The notes beneath the pieces are model-generated. The model was not told the origin of the DNA. It ran no database searches and saw nothing but the letters and a program-made list of their open reading frames with translations. A DNA stretch of 5,262 nt from Candidatus Omnitrophota bacterium (GTDB taxonomy: Bacteria; Omnitrophota; Gorgyraeia; Gygaellales; Profunditerraquicolaceae), in NCBI GenBank assembly GCA_030691585.1, contig JAUYEC010000093.1:1-5262 (forward strand). Reading direction: 5' to 3'. Positions 5,122 to 5,262 of this stretch are shown piece by piece. Position numbers and translations under genes: made by a program. Within the stretch, counting starts at the first letter, position 1; every line of letters starts with the position of its first letter.

Positions 5122-5262
5122 ATGATCAGAAAAGCAAATAAGACTTTGATCGGCGCGTTTGTGGTAGGGGCATTGGCGCTTTTTATTATCGCGATAACGG
5201 TCTTTGGCTCGGGGATGATGTTCAAGCGCGCGGATAAATATGTCCTCTATTTTAACGGTTCG
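5122..5262 (+). CDS. mlaD: MCE-domain lipid transport protein, N-terminal part (MlaD/PqiB-like)
   Basis: The frame is open to the window edge and gives 47 residues. A basic N-terminus (MIRKANK) is followed by a single membrane anchor, about 9-28 (LIGAFVVGALALFIIAITVF), then a short linker and the strand 'KYVLYFNGS', which is how MCE domains begin. MCE proteins of this type are anchored in the inner membrane, form a hexameric ring in the periplasm and carry lipid across it. The length and number of MCE domains cannot be judged because the rest lies outside. The order permease, ATPase, MCE protein is the usual one for Mla-type operons and supports the call. The gene is unusual in being separated from mlaF by 132 bases filled mainly by two palindromes. 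Confidence 0.85.
   Translation, partial: MIRKANKTLIGAFVVGALALFIIAITVFGSGMMFKRADKYVLYFNGS

Noticed and set aside
4938..5225. A 95-codon minus-strand frame across the mlaF-mlaD spacer
   Set aside because: It reads through both palindromes and the start of the MCE gene, and its sequence has no family resemblance. It is a by-product of the repeats and the antisense frame.

Overview
The window looks like chromosomal DNA from a diderm (outer-membrane) bacterium. It is gene-dense, of moderate GC content, with every recognisable gene on the + strand. The diderm call rests on a Mla/MCE-type lipid transport operon and on two proteins with Sec-type signal peptides. The dispersed palindromic repeats built around TAGGG(G)ACAG are, from general knowledge, of a kind seen often in environmental genomes of uncultured lineages such as Omnitrophota and Desulfobacterota. 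The phylum is a guess; nothing in the window fixes it.

Region 1 (1-1031): the last 36 codons of an unidentified gene with a faint BON-like ending, then 11 bases later a complete ZnuA/TroA-type metal-binding lipoprotein-like receptor (302 aa, no lipobox) with three histidines and an aspartate at the family's metal-ligand positions. No cognate ATPase or permease follows it.

Region 2 (1032-2944): a 119-base spacer with a plausible sigma70-type promoter, then three tightly packed genes: an exported DUF3108-like protein, a DUF2062 membrane protein (ATGA overlap) and a GNAT acetyltransferase (41-base overlap). The overlaps imply translational coupling.

Region 3 (2945-3089): a repeat cassette starting at the acetyltransferase stop codon. 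It holds a perfect inverted repeat with 26-base arms, a third copy of the same unit, and a probable remnant of a fourth. A weak promoter-like pair lies between the cassette and the next gene.

Region 4 (3090-5262): an MCE lipid transport operon. It encodes an MlaE permease with an MlaB-like STAS domain fused to its N-terminus, an MlaF ATPase, and the N-terminal 47 residues of an MlaD/PqiB-like MCE protein cut by the window end. The ATPase and MCE genes are separated by 132 bases holding two near-identical 31-base palindromes that differ only in their 9-base centres. Together the three proteins would form an inner-membrane ABC complex moving lipid between the inner and outer membranes. The encoded systems belong to known families; the most unusual features are the repeats and where they sit in the operons.
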